From positions 1 through 64,000 of the forward strand of contig JAFKAC010000023.1 of assembly GCA_025766275.1 (NCBI GenBank): a DNA stretch of 64,000 nt, read 5' to 3'. The DNA is from Lactarius indigo (Eukaryota; Basidiomycota; Agaricomycetes; Russulales; Russulaceae). The translations under genes were made by a program, and so were the position numbers. Positions 10,665 to 22,488 of this stretch are shown here, piece after piece (within the stretch, counting starts at the first letter, position 1; each line of letters opens with the position of its first letter). The notes below the pieces were generated by a model that saw only the letters and a program-made list of their open reading frames with translations, had not been told where the DNA came from and made no database searches.

Positions 10665-11542
10665 ATAGTGGGGGTGTAGACTAAGGAAAGAGGGTGCATA
10701 GATATAAAAAAATGGGGGAACAGGGTAATGCTATGAAACACCTATGGAACTGTCCAGAGGGAGTGGGAAGCTGCTGACTTAGAGAGGATGGGAAAGCGGT
10801 GCTTAGAGAGTGCAGAAAAGTGCGGGCAAGTGCGGGAAAGCACAGATGAGCACAGAGGGCATGGGAAAGTAACTGGAAATGAAATTTTCTGAATCATCAG
10901 CCAGGGAGAGCGCAGTTGTATCAGTGTGGTGTTTGAGCATCAGTTGGGATGGGTGTTGAGTTTGGGTGTCAGATATGGTGACAAGTTTGGGAAATAAACT
11001 ACCTACTATATGTGGTAATAATCTGGGTGAGATTGTTTGAAGAATCCGAACGGAACAGGCTCTTACCTTTTTTGGTCCCAAGGGTATGCGGAATTAAGCC
11101 AACTCAGTGTTAGATGGCCAAAAAGCAAATTTTTTAGGGACTTTCGGCCTCCCCCACCATGTTGGGTCATGGAATGACAGTGCGGCCTGCGTTGGTAAGT
11201 GGTTGAAGGTTGGGAAATGTGTGTGTTTAAATTGGAGTTTTGGTTGTGGGTGAAAAAGGAGAGTTTTTGGGTGATATGTGGGTGGGAAATGAGACGAAGT
11301 CACATGGAGTGGTATGAAGGATGAGGAAGAAGCATGTGACTGGAGAGATCGGATAAGATCACGTGAGAGAGGCTGGACAAAGATGTGGAGGGAAAGGGAA
11401 AGGCGTGAGAGATTAGGATCTGTTTGACCGTCACTCCCCTTGATTGGCACAAAGCACAGAAATTGATAAGAATGGTGAACACAGCAAGAGATATATTGAG
11501 AGAAGAGACAAGAAGTGAGATGTGGGTAATCTATCTATATGA
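10665..11542. other. Upstream region of the large unknown gene
   Basis: Mostly purine-rich on the plus strand, with no supported ORF in either direction. Minus-strand open frames at 11094-11482 are low-complexity shadows of this composition. The true first exon and promoter of the downstream gene probably lie here, but no start can be fixed. Confidence 0.35.
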
Positions 11543-11656
11543 GTGAGGAAGGTGGGGAGAAGGAAGCTGAGATTTGACAGATCGTGGGCAGAAGAAGGGA
11601 TTGAGGTGGGAGGAAAGGAAGGAGGACCTGTGGACATCAGCGAGGTGGCAGAAGAC

Positions 11657-14600
11657 ATGGAAGTGGAGGGGTCTGAGAAGATTGGGCAGGGAGAAGTACT
11701 AACGGAAATCTTGGCGAACAGGCTTGAAGACTGGGGAGAGGAAGATGGGTTCAACTCGAAGCGAGCACACAAAGTGAAGCTATCGGAGATGCAAAGGCAG
11801 TACATGATGGAGGAGAAGGAGAGGAAGAGGAAAGGACTGAGGTTGTTGACGGTGCGAAACCAAATTGAGATCGATGCTGATATGAAGTTGCCTGTGGGGA
11901 AGGGACAGGTGATCATGACGACGGAGAGAACGATGCTGGACTACGAGCTGACAGTGGGGAGCGTTGTGGGGCTGGGTGCGGTACTGCCTGTGGGAAGGAC
12001 GGCGAAGCACTTCATGCTTGAGCTAGACCTGCAGCCACCGCTGCGAGAGTTCCGAGGGAAGCGAGGGATGGTAGGATTTGACACGTGCGGGAAGATGCTG
12101 TTCATTGGACGAGCACGGAACGAAGACGTATTCGTGGGGATGGCGCCGAACGAGTTCATCCGGTGCGAAGTGGAGCCGTGCTCAGCGGGGTACAAGACAG
12201 GAAGGCCGCAACTATCGCGGCGTCACTACCGACAGGTGGTAATGATGTTTGCGTACTTCATGGGGAAGATCGGAGAGCTGTCGTTCGCGACGCCTGAGGG
12301 GAGGAGTGTATACGAGCTGAACCTGGAGAGCAGGAGTGTGAAATGGGAGGAGGTGACGAACGTACTGTAAGCAGAAAGGGAGAGGCGGGAGATTGAGAAG
12401 CTGACGGATGGGATGGACTTGACAGAGAGCATGGAACGATCAAGCTAAACCAGAGGAATGCGCGGCAGCTGGACGAGCTGATGTCAGAAGGGTACGAAGA
12501 ATGGGTGGAGAATGCGCCATCGTTGTGGAAGAAGGACGGGTTCTTGGAGAAGCACTCGCCGATTGTGGTGACGTCTCGATATGGGCAAAACGTGGAAATT
12601 GGGGAAGTGGGAAACGAGAAGGTGGAGGCGTCGAACTGGGAGAAGGAGCGAGACTACTCGAAGGTTGCGTTCACGACGGTGGCACTGGCGACGCTGATAG
12701 AGTGAGTGAGAATTGATGGAAGGAGAGGAGCTGACATGGTGTGTACAGGTGCACGGAAGCACGGACGTGGGAGGAGTTCGATGGGAAAGCGCTGAAGCGG
12801 GCGTTCGGGACGCTATATGACGGGGACGACAAGAAGAGTCGAAAGAAAGTGAACGTGGAGAGGCTGGGTGTGATGAACTCAGATGGGGAGGAGATCGGGA
12901 TATACGACTCGAACGGGAGAAAGATACCACGGCGACGAGCGAAGCGACTGGAATCGGACCCGGCATGCGGTGTGCTGATGGACCTTGAAAACGTGCAGAA
13001 TCTGTTCCACCCTTCGCGTGAGTACCCGCTAAGCGAAGAGGAGAGGATGGAGGAGTTCGATGAGCTTCGGGAGTCAACGGGGAGGGTGGATGTGTACCCA
13101 TTGGGGTTCCTGCGAACGGTGGGAAACGTGCAGGCGGAGGGGATACCGCCGTGTTTCTACAAAGGGATCAGGGAGATCAGCAAGAAGGTGCGTGTGGATC
13201 CTAATGGAGGAGAGTCGGAGAGGAGCAGGAGCAGCAGGAGCAGCAGGAGCAGCGTGGAGAGCAGCAGGAGCAGCGAGGAGGGGATGAGAAGAATTGGACG
13301 GACGCAGGTGATCAAGCCGATCTCGTCACAATTCTACAACTACATCTCGCACCGAGCTGCGAGCCGAGCAGGAGACATGGACATGGAGAAGGGGACGGTG
13401 ACTGCGGCGTTAGCAGGAGAATTCGCGACGACAGTGAAGGACAGAGCGACGGCAAGAGACAAGCAAGAGCAGTGCAGCGTGGCGCTACCATGGAAGCGGT
13501 TCCACAACAAGATCAGCTGCTACGACTGTCCTGTGAGCTGCCGAGGAGAAATTGTGTACGCGGTGAATGTGAGGGCGCTGAAAGTGAGAACTGGAAGGTA
13601 AGGGAAGGGCGTGGATAGGAGAGGAGAAGAAGGACGCTGACTGGTGAACAGGAGTCTGTTCACGGATGTGATCTTGCCACTGGTGAAGCTATGGGAGAGA
13701 AAGGAGGTGAGGGGCACGATCAAAGACTACCTGGTGATCCTGAAGCCAGAGGTGAGAGACTTGAGAGCAGAGATGGTGACTCGAGAAACAAGCTGAACAT
13801 TGGATACACGGCAGGTATTCCCATCGCTATTCAAGTGGGTATCGTCGCCGATCACGACGTTGATCGAGATGATCTACGAGCAGGAGCTTGCGAAAGAGGG
13901 GGAAGACAAAGAACCGAGCCAGCTGAAGTTGGAGTTGATGGCAGCACTGGAGCGGACAGTGTGCTACTGCCACACAGGGAATGCGGCGTGTTTGGCGACG
14001 TCACTGATGAGACCCCTTGGCTTGAGCCAAGGGTTGATCAAGGATGGCTTCCCGATGCTGATGCCAGTGTTCAAGGAACGGAACCTATTGGAAGCGGCGA
14101 AGCGTGGGTTGCATGTGGATGAGCGTAGATGGCCGATGAAGGACGGGCACCCTGCGATAGCATCAAGGAAGGCTCAAGAAGTCACATATTCTGTTCAGCA
14201 TTTCCATGTGAGTAGATATCTACCTGGTTGCCTACAATATCGTGGCCGCGTTTGGCCACGGTGGTCAAATGCGGTCGGTATATCGTGACCGCGTTTGACC
14301 ATGGTGGTCAAACGCGGCCAGTATATCGTGGCCGCGTTTGGCCACCATGGTCAAACGCGGGACGGTATATCGTGGCCGCGTTTGACCATGGTGGTCAAAC
14401 GCGGCCGGTATATCGTGGCCGCGTTTGACCATGGTGGTCAAACGTGGGACGGTATATCATGGCCATGTTTGACCATGGTGGCCAAACGCGGTCACGATAT
14501 ACCGACCGCATTTGACCATGGTGGCCAAATGTGGCCACGATATACCGGCCGCGTTTGACCACCGTGGCCAAACGCGGCCACGATATACCGTCCCGCGTTT

Positions 14601-16348
14601 GACCACCATGGTCAAACGCGGTCACGATATACCGACCGCGTTTGACCACCGTGGCCAAACGCGGCCACGGATGTCACGGATGTTTTCCTGTTCTTATCTT
14701 TCCATTCATCCTCTCCGTCCCTTCTTCACTTCAATCTCACCCTTTCACTGCCACAGGCTTATCATGCGAAACTCCGTCTCAATCACACCCTCATCATCAA
14801 CCCCTCCGTCTCATACAACCCTTCCTTCTCTTCAGTACAGAACAGGGCAATGCACATCTCCGTCATCGCTTTCCAAGCCCTCTTCGATGACGTCAAAAAA
14901 CTTGTCGCAGACGGTGTCAGGAGAGACATTCACGCCATCATTTCTGCAGCTCCAGATCAGAACGCAATCGATCTCGCCGTCGCTCGGGGAAAAGAGAGAG
15001 AGTCTTTCCTCAAATCTTGGCTCTCCCTCAAACGGCCCCTCGCCTACGGTCATGTAGATCAACAGGCCACTTTCGTTTCTCTTCTCCAGGCCGTCGTCGC
15101 GGACCCACATCTCATCTCTCATGGTCTCCCTAACTTCCGTCAGCATGCAATGACCCCCACAACTTTTGTCAACTCCCTCATCGCAATGTCCGACCCTACA
15201 AACCCCTCTCTTCCTCATGCTCCTGTCCTCTCCTCAGGCTCTTTCCTTCCCCTCCTCAAACATGCTCATTCCATCATCCTTTCCCTCCCTCCCCTCTCTC
15301 CAGAAGACGACCACCATCTCTTGCTTCGTCACTCTTTCCTTCACTCCCTCTCTCATCTTCTTATCCGCTTCGTTCCCTCTCATTGTCCTAGGTCTTCTTC
15401 TTCAGGTGCTTCCCCTCGCGTCCCCGTATTCGACTCCTGGGCAAGTCTCGGCCTCACTGATCACGCTCGCCAAATCGTCCCCCTTCAAGGCCCTTCCACA
15501 TCCCTTCCACATCCTTCTCATCAAGCCGCCCACTCTGCTCTCGCCACTGCTCTTTTCACTGACACCGCCGCACAATGGTCTCTCGATTCCATCACAATTC
15601 CCCTCCTTCATATCATCCTTAACAAATCCTCCCTCCCTGTCGACTTCATCACCCCTTCCCGCACCGGCGAACCTTATGTCGACGATACCTACGACTGGGT
15701 CAGGCACAACTATGACCCCCAAAAACCCATTCATCGTCTCGCCCTCATCACTGCCATCATCGTATCCCACTTCCTTCCTTTCGTCTTCCCCCCACATCCT
15801 ATCCCTTCCCTTCCTTTCGCTGCCACCTTCGACCCTTACGCTGTTTACCAAGCTTATTCCACTCTCCCTTGGCAAGATCGTAAAGGCAAGAAGGGCGTCT
15901 CAAATCGCCTGATCTACGTCTCCATGCTCACCACTTTCATCATCGCCATTCATGAACCTTCCTCCCCTCTCGCCCAAAGACTCATTCAATCCAAATCCCT
16001 TGGATCCCCTTGGGCAACAAAACACAGTCATTTCCTTCCTTCCTTTCCCAAAATCCCTTCTCACCTTCTTTCTTTCTAGCCGTCAAGGGCATCTCTTACA
16101 TCAACCTCATTCGTCTCGGCGTCGTCTGGGGTTCTCGCGATAGCCATAAGAATAAAGGTGGCTTCGGTACTCACTGGGGCCTTTTCGACCATTCTCATAT
16201 CCATGCCCGTTCTCAAGAGCTCTCCAGGAGACTCTCCTCTCCCTCCGTCTTTTCTTCTTTCGACACCGTTTCTTATCTTGTAGGCGATCTTAATGCTCGC
16301 TTTTTATGTCAATCCGTCATCGGCCTTTCTCTTAGACCTCCTCTTTAG
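11657..16348 (+). CDS. Intact seven-exon gene of unknown function (~1288 aa)
   Basis: Exons inferred: 11657-12366, 12426-12701, 12749-13597, 13652-13751, 13815-14207, 14757-16026, 16080-16348 (stop TAG). All junctions are GT-AG and the frame is open throughout. The frame is open from 11543, but 11657 is the first ATG; an upstream exon is possible. Visible features: a basic, acidic-rich N-terminus; an Arg-Ser repeat near residue 485; a Cys cluster CYDCPVSC near 586; and CYCHTGNA near 694. Two exons are duplicated at 53777-54329 with identical lengths, so this is a repeated family. The fifth intron (549 bp) holds a palindrome array. Exons 1-5 are purine-rich and exons 6-7 pyrimidine-rich on the same strand, so two fused genes remain an alternative. 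I recognise no characterised domain. Confidence 0.65.
14240..14677. repeat. Palindromic minisatellite inside an intron
   Basis: About ten units of 40-45 bp. Each carries a near-perfect palindrome such as GTTTGACCATGGTGGTCAAAC, flanked by CGCG and joined by a linker containing ATATCGTGGCC or its complement. Linker orientation flips midway (near 14490), so the array is also palindromic at larger scale. It lies within intron 14208-14756, starting about 30 bp after the splice donor. Confidence 0.9.
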
Positions 16349-17099
16349 CCCTCTTCCTTTTCCTTTCTCCCCTTTTCCTCCTCCTTCAATCTAATCTACT
16401 CTACTCCCTCCCACATCCCTTCCTCCCATCAATTTTAGTGCACCCCTTCTGCTATATCTTAAGCTCTTGCAGTTCACAACCAAACTATTGGAAGCCCGCT
16501 CGATCAGCCAACACTTAAGTCACACTAAAACAGAACAGAAACCAACCGCGTTCCATTGGAGAGACAATGAAAGAGGAGATCTCAGATATAAGAGTACACA
16601 GAATGAAGAAAGGGGGAAAAGGTCATGGATCGTTAAGCAGTACTATAAGGGGTTTATATACGTTTGCGGGTGGTCCTTGGGATCCCACCCTTGTCAGCTG
16701 TTGTGAGTGTGTCTTTAAGCACGTGATATCGGTCAGTGACGTCGAGCCATGGGTGATGATGGGTGATGACGTATGGGTGGCAAGTACGCTTGCAACTATC
16801 CCGTTTCCATCAAAACCCTTCAAATCCTTCCAAGCCCTCTACACCCTCCCCTTCCAAGCCCTCAACACCCTCCTTGCCCATTCCATCCCCTTTCCTTCCA
16901 ATCCAACCATCCCAATCCCACCTTTACAGTCCTTTCAACCACCCCACATGTCCTTTCCACTTACTATTGTTGCCCTCTGCTGTCTCCTTTCAATCCCTTC
17001 AAATCTCAGACTTCCCTTCTATCTTTTTCCTAACCCTGAACTCTCCTTGCAACACCATCAAATCTCCCCCAACCCTTATGTTTTTCTCTAACCCTCACC
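16349..17099. other. Spacer between the unknown gene and the Plavaka element
   Basis: Pyrimidine-rich on the plus strand at 16800-17100, with only low-complexity frames. It probably holds the 3' UTR of the upstream gene and the end of the Plavaka element, but I could not place a terminal inverted repeat. Confidence 0.35.
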
Positions 17100-17356
17100 T
17101 CCGCTTCAATCTCCTTTTTTCACCCTGCACAACCAACTTATCTGTTTTTCCTTACAGTCCTCCATCAGACCAATCATCCACTATCCTAATTTCATCCTCC
17201 TACAATTCCTCTTTTCCATCCCCACTCTCTTCCTCCCCATCTCACTCATCTTCCCACCCCCCCTTCCACATCTCCCACCATCTCCTCCTCTGAGTCATCA
17301 ATATTCCTATCCTCTCTCTCTATCTTAACACCCATCGCCCCACCATTCCCACCATT

Positions 17357-18347
17357 TTATTTTATTTTATTTTTATTCTGGGGCAGTACAGAATACAAAG
17401 CCGGTCTTAGCCACTTATCAAGCGTAGCTAACTTATATCTTGTAAATGGGCCGTAGCCCGGGTTATACAATGCATACTAGAATGTTCAATACGAGGAATT
17501 TAAACCCCGTAGAGGGACCCTCCCAGAGGAGCCCGGTCATATATGTCCGATGTTATGGAGTGTTGTGGTCACACGTCACTCTGTATGTATGTCATCCATC
17601 GTCCAGCACCGTCCAAACCGGTCCCTTGCCCTCCCCTAGACCCTCCCACTACTAATGAACACGACCTACTTACGTTCCCTCAAGGACCCTTTAGTAAGCA
17701 ACTTCCACGATTTGGACCCCACTGTTGGTGCCCCAGCGGTGGTGTGAGAACGGGCAGCGCCAGTTGCATCTCTGACAGTCACATGGGGTCACCAGTCCCA
17801 TGGACCCAAGGATCACTGGATGCGCAACCCACGGCGGTGCCACAGAGGTTCTTGCAGGGTTGTTGATTGAGGTCCGAGGACCCCTTCCCCTTAGGTCTCC
17901 CAGCAATTATCCGGCAGGGAGTCCATCGGGGATGAAGCTGTTGGGGGTGTGTTCCTATATGGGGCGGTTCAGCTACATCCATGTTGGTGTCAGGGTTTCA
18001 GTCGGGGTTTGATATGGAATGGGAGGAGTGTTGGATGGAATCGGGAGGGAGTGTGATCAGGAGGTATTAAGGAAGTGGGCAACCGGCTATGACATGCCAG
18101 TCCCAGGGGGTTGGTTCTTGCAAACGTGGGGTGCTGTGGCAGCAGAGCCCTAAATAGGGAAGTGAGTGCGGCAGCCCAGATGGGCCAGGGTGGAGGTTGC
18201 AGGGCAGCAGTCAAGCCGGCCCAGAGGTTGAGTAATGACAGCCCCTGTCAGGAATATTGCCTGAGCGAGGATTGAACCCAGGGGTTCGCACCAAGCTCTC
18301 CCGAGCAGGGTAGGGGACAGTGGTGGAGGCCACTACACCAGCCCACC
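17357..18347 (-). mobile_element. tRNA-headed retroposon (SINE-like, 991 bp)
   Basis: It is flanked by an exact 19-bp duplication, CCCCACCATTCCCACCATT, at 17338-17356 and 18348-18366. On the minus strand it opens with RNA polymerase III boxes: A-box-like TGGTGTAGTGG about 6 nt in, and B-box-like GGGTTCAATCC about 50 nt further. It ends in a TAAAA-type tail. A long duplication, a Pol III head and an A-rich tail define a tRNA-derived SINE, but 991 bp is unusually long, and no internal ORF is convincing. It sits in the Plavaka coding region, whose frame is restored without it. Confidence 0.72.
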
Positions 18348-18974
18348 CCCCACCATTCCCACCATTCCTCATCCCAAATCCTGCCTTTACCTCCTCCCTA
18401 AACTCCTTCCTAACCATATCCATAGCCTCCTCACCTCCCCCAACACCACACAAGCCCATAAACATCTCTCTGTCAACAAACCTACCTCACTTACCACAAC
18501 ACCTGACAACCCACATACCAAAAACACCCACATCTTTACATATAATCTCCTTCATCTTCACCCTCTCCTATTCAACCACCAAGTACTTCAGAACTTCTCC
18601 CAATCTCAAATCCACGAATCACCTCCATGCCTCAAATCACATCTCGTGCCTTCATAAATCCAAATCCACCACTGTCATCCTGACCATCCACAAATCCAAC
18701 TTCATCCAGCCCCTCTGCCTTAAACCCTCACCCTACCTCCACCTTATGTCCATCCCAGCCTACCCATACAAAATCTATCTCTTCATATCGTCTTTTGCTT
18801 CCTACTTCCTTCACCATGTCCTGAAACATTCTAATCACATCACCATACCAGTAGTGATCTCTATCTTCTGCTTTCAAATCATGGTTTCCAAGTACCATCA
18901 CATCGGAATCTGTACTGGTCTTAATACTCTCTTGATCCCTTCAACAGTCATATCTTGCAAAAATCGATCCATAG

Positions 18975-19561
18975 TGTAACCCCACTACAGGGGCATTAGG
19001 TACAACCTCTACCAAGTCAGTCAATATGCCCTAGCGCAAGCTCAAAGGCCTGGCTTCAGTAGAATGCTCCACAAGGATCACAAGGACCTAAGTTACTGAG
19101 ACCATAGGGAACGGCTAACGTGCAAAGACCTAGCAGAGATGGGGTTCGCCAGACAGGGAAGTGCCCAGAGGCGTTCCACCTTAGACCAGTGTAGTATTAC
19201 ACAGGAAGTCTAGTCTACCGTACAAGCTAGATAGAACTAGGTTTAAGTACAAGTGATGCTGTATGGCTGCTACAAACAGATGGAGCCATCGCCGGATTCA
19301 TAGATAAAGGGAGACACATGAGGGGAATAAGGCATGGATATACTTGGAACAAAGGCAAATCATGCAGAGTCGTGTGTGAGTGAGAATGAAATGGAAACTA
19401 GCACATGTCAAGCTTTATCAGAAGGGGTCAGCCATAAGCAAGGCATGTGATAGGAACCGGGTAATTGTAGGGTCCGCGTAGTCGTACAGGGCTCGTGGGA
19501 TATTGGGAGAGGAAGGGTAAAGTGAAGAAAGAACAAGTCCAAATAGCAAGAAATCGTAACA
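18975..19561 (-). repeat. Solo LTR-D with target duplication CATAG (587 bp)
   Basis: It starts TGTAACCCCACTACAGG and ends AATCGTAACA on the plus strand. CATAG flanks it at 18970-18974 and 19562-19566. It splits the Plavaka transposase between the QELLI and VMVLG regions. Confidence 0.9.
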
Positions 19562-22085
19562 CATAGTGTCTTGTCACAGAAGATTCAGTTGTCGTCAATC
19601 AGAAGTTCTTGGTGGTCTTGCTCAGTAAAATCATGACTCAGAGCTTCCATCATTCTGCCAAGTAAGTGCTTCTTCAAATCGGGAAGGAACTTCTGCATAT
19701 GGGTTCAGCAGAGTTATGCTTATTTCACCACACAACCCCATCACATACCTCAATAGCTGGGTCACCCTTGTTGTCCACCAACCATTTCGTGATGTTCAAA
19801 TGGATCTTGTGTCAATCTGACATATGATAACATTCAGAGGGATCAGACAGAGGTGATGTTTCCTTGTCATTGTTGCTGAGGACAACTGTACTGGACGTTT
19901 GGTTAGTACTATGCTTCTTCATTTCCCAAAGCCTTCCTGTGCACCACTCGTGAATGGCAATTTGACCCTCAAATCCTCTGCAATTTCTTCAAGCATAAAA
20001 CTGCTTGACTCAACAATGTTCACCTTCACCCTGTGTTTAAGTTAGCTTTACTGCAACACGAGGGGCCAAAAAATGGGCCACACTGCCTGTGTAGAGTAGG
20101 AGTCTGTTGTCCCAAAGCATCGTACCTATGAGACATAGTGGCCCAGTGCATCCAGTTTGTAGGTTGCAAGGTTGAAAACCCAGGTACCGTGTTTTGTGTC
20201 AGTGCTGCCTTCAGGCCTGGGGTTCTGCCCAGTCCCTTTTGCCTCAGCAACTTTAGAAGCTTTGCGGTTGGCTTTTTTCACAACCTTGCCTGGATTTTCA
20301 ACAGTGTTGTACCTTGGGCAAACTTGATCATTAAAATGTCGCAGAACCTAACCAAGTGCCTTGGTAATACTTTCAAAGAAAGACAGTGATGATGTGGTGT
20401 GCATGCACAACTTGGCCAGCGCATGCCATGTAGCAAGCAGAAATATGAGATCAAGCATCACTTCTCACATGCTTTGGGGAATAGACTTGTGAAACATGGC
20501 AACATGCACTGGTCCACCATCCAAGTCAGTTAACCTAACAATAGAGTGAAATTCAGAGTACGTGCCTGAAGTAAGCCTTCAAAGTTCCAAGCAGCCAGTT
20601 TCTTCATGTTGGAGATGTTGCTACAAAATCTACATATTGTTGAGTGTCCAAAAGCTGAAATCAAATGGTAGCTGCACCACAACTTGAATATTAGCAACGC
20701 AATCTCTAAATGGGGCCATGTGGTTTTACTGTTCATTTAAGACATGTACATTCCCTTCACTGCAAGCATAGAGGATCCAAACCAGGTGGGAAAAGACACT
20801 TTTCCAAACTCTGAGCTCAAGGTCATGAAGGAGATCGATGGTGAACACTTGATAGAAATTGAAGCCTTGATCACATAAAGCATCCAAGAAGGCGTTCTGC
20901 AATAAACACCTGAGTCAGTAAGATTGTTGACACATTTGTGGCCAGATGTACACAAATCAGAACCATTGATAGCTTCAGGTATTCATCAATACGTTCCAAT
21001 GTTACTGATCGGCCAGTTTTGAATATCCACTCTTGTGCCTTCTCAACTTTCTTCTGTCACTTCTTAGAGTCTACCCAAATGTCACCTCATCATGACTCAT
21101 CTGTGTGCATGCCTAAATCGTGGACCTTCTGTTTAGGGCACATACACAGAGGACATAAACAGTTGCTGAGGTATTTTATTGTAGCAAGAATGATCCTGGT
21201 AGGGAGACCAGATAAGCCAGGCATAAATAGTGAGGAAAAAAACCTACTTTTCAGGGTCATCTGTGGAATATGTGAAAACCCAGGGGAAGAGACACCTCTC
21301 AATACCATCAGCACATAGGACAATGGTCCCAGACATATGAGCATAAGTGAAGTCATTGGTGAGAAGGAGCCACCAGATTGCATGGACAAGTTCACACTTC
21401 ATAAATGTAAGGACATCACCGCTTGTGGCAGCATTGTAGATCATTTTATATGTGTCTTGCACCCAGTCAGGGAGCTGAAGACAGTTGAGCATGAAATGAA
21501 ATGACAGGATGAGAAACATATGAAGGGGATATATGCCAGGTGATGTGCAGAGAATGTTGTGGGCTTTGTGTGAATGTATTTTGATATAAGTCCAATAAAG
21601 AAATAAATTGGCCACAGAGCAGTGGTACCAAAAGTCACAAGGTGTGTTGAGTCAGATTAAAGCATGAGGGGGACTACAATGCTCTCAATGGTTTTGCCTG
21701 GAGGTTTCATCAACTCCACCTTGTGTTCCATCTCCCAAAATACCTTCAAAGTATAAGCCTCACCATAGATCTCCTTAAATGGCTCTGCCAGGAAAGGCTT
21801 CCAGAGCTGGGTGAATCCCTTCAAATGAAAGGCCTTGAATGATGACAGGTCCTTGAAAGTGGAGACAATAGTTTGAAGCAAATTGTGGTGCAAGACCCCA
21901 GGGATCTCAACCTCTGGGGCCTTGTCTTTGCTTGGATATCTTCCCTTGGTCTTGGGAAGCTGAATCATCACAGCACTCTCCTGCCAACCGTCAGATGCTG
22001 GACACATGGGGTTGTTATCCAGTTGCTTTGCCTCAGAACTAGCACTGAAGTTGTTGAGGTCCTTTGAGTTGAAGTCAGCTGCCAG

Positions 22086-22488
22086 TGTTACAGCTCCGAG
22101 GGAGCATACAATGTCAACGGAGCTGAGCTCAATGTAAAGGGTAGAGTCAGGACTTGTTGTTCAAACAAGTCAAGTTGGGGTTTCCTTGGCTCACTCCAGA
22201 GAGTTTGCAAGGGAGAGGGGATCAGACAAGCTAACTCAGTATTCAAAAACTAAGAGTAGACAAGGATTGTACTACTCAACTGTGCTACTACTTATATCAT
22301 ACATACTGGGGTTTTCGGGGACCGTTTTCTTATCTGCCATGTCACACCAGGCTGATGTGGCTACATGTTGTGCTAATGCTACTATCTGATGTGCTGGAGA
22401 TACGAGAGGGGGTCTTTCTGTAAAACTTTTGGGGACACTTCTTATGCTTTTGCGTGACATTATGTCACGATGTCACATGAACGTGACA
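22086..22488 (-). repeat. Solo LTR-G with target duplication GCCAG (403 bp)
   Basis: It starts TGTTACAGCTCC and ends GAACGTGACA. GCCAG occurs at 22081-22085 and 22489-22493. Its removal joins Plavaka segments DVILA and ADFNSKDLNNF in one frame. The plus-strand copy is at 52871-53297. Confidence 0.9.

Noticed and set aside
10152..10669. Target duplication around LTR-C
   Set aside because: ATACC and ATAGT share only three bases, so I did not claim a duplication.
14240..14677. Regular repeat with spacers, resembling a CRISPR array
   Set aside because: Units are self-complementary and linkers are repeats too, not unique spacers. The context is a eukaryotic intron.
15166..15912. A 248-codon plus-strand frame and minus-strand frames at 14832-15875
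   Set aside because: All overlap exon 6 of the large gene in other frames and are Ser/Pro/Leu- or Gly/Glu-rich low complexity.
16567..17293. Long Pro/Ser/His-rich frames
   Set aside because: They follow the pyrimidine-rich composition, with no motif or splice context.
18320..18979. A 219-codon plus-strand ORF
   Set aside because: Low-complexity Thr/Ser/Pro/His translation. The minus strand carries recognisable Plavaka C-terminal blocks, so this is a shadow frame.
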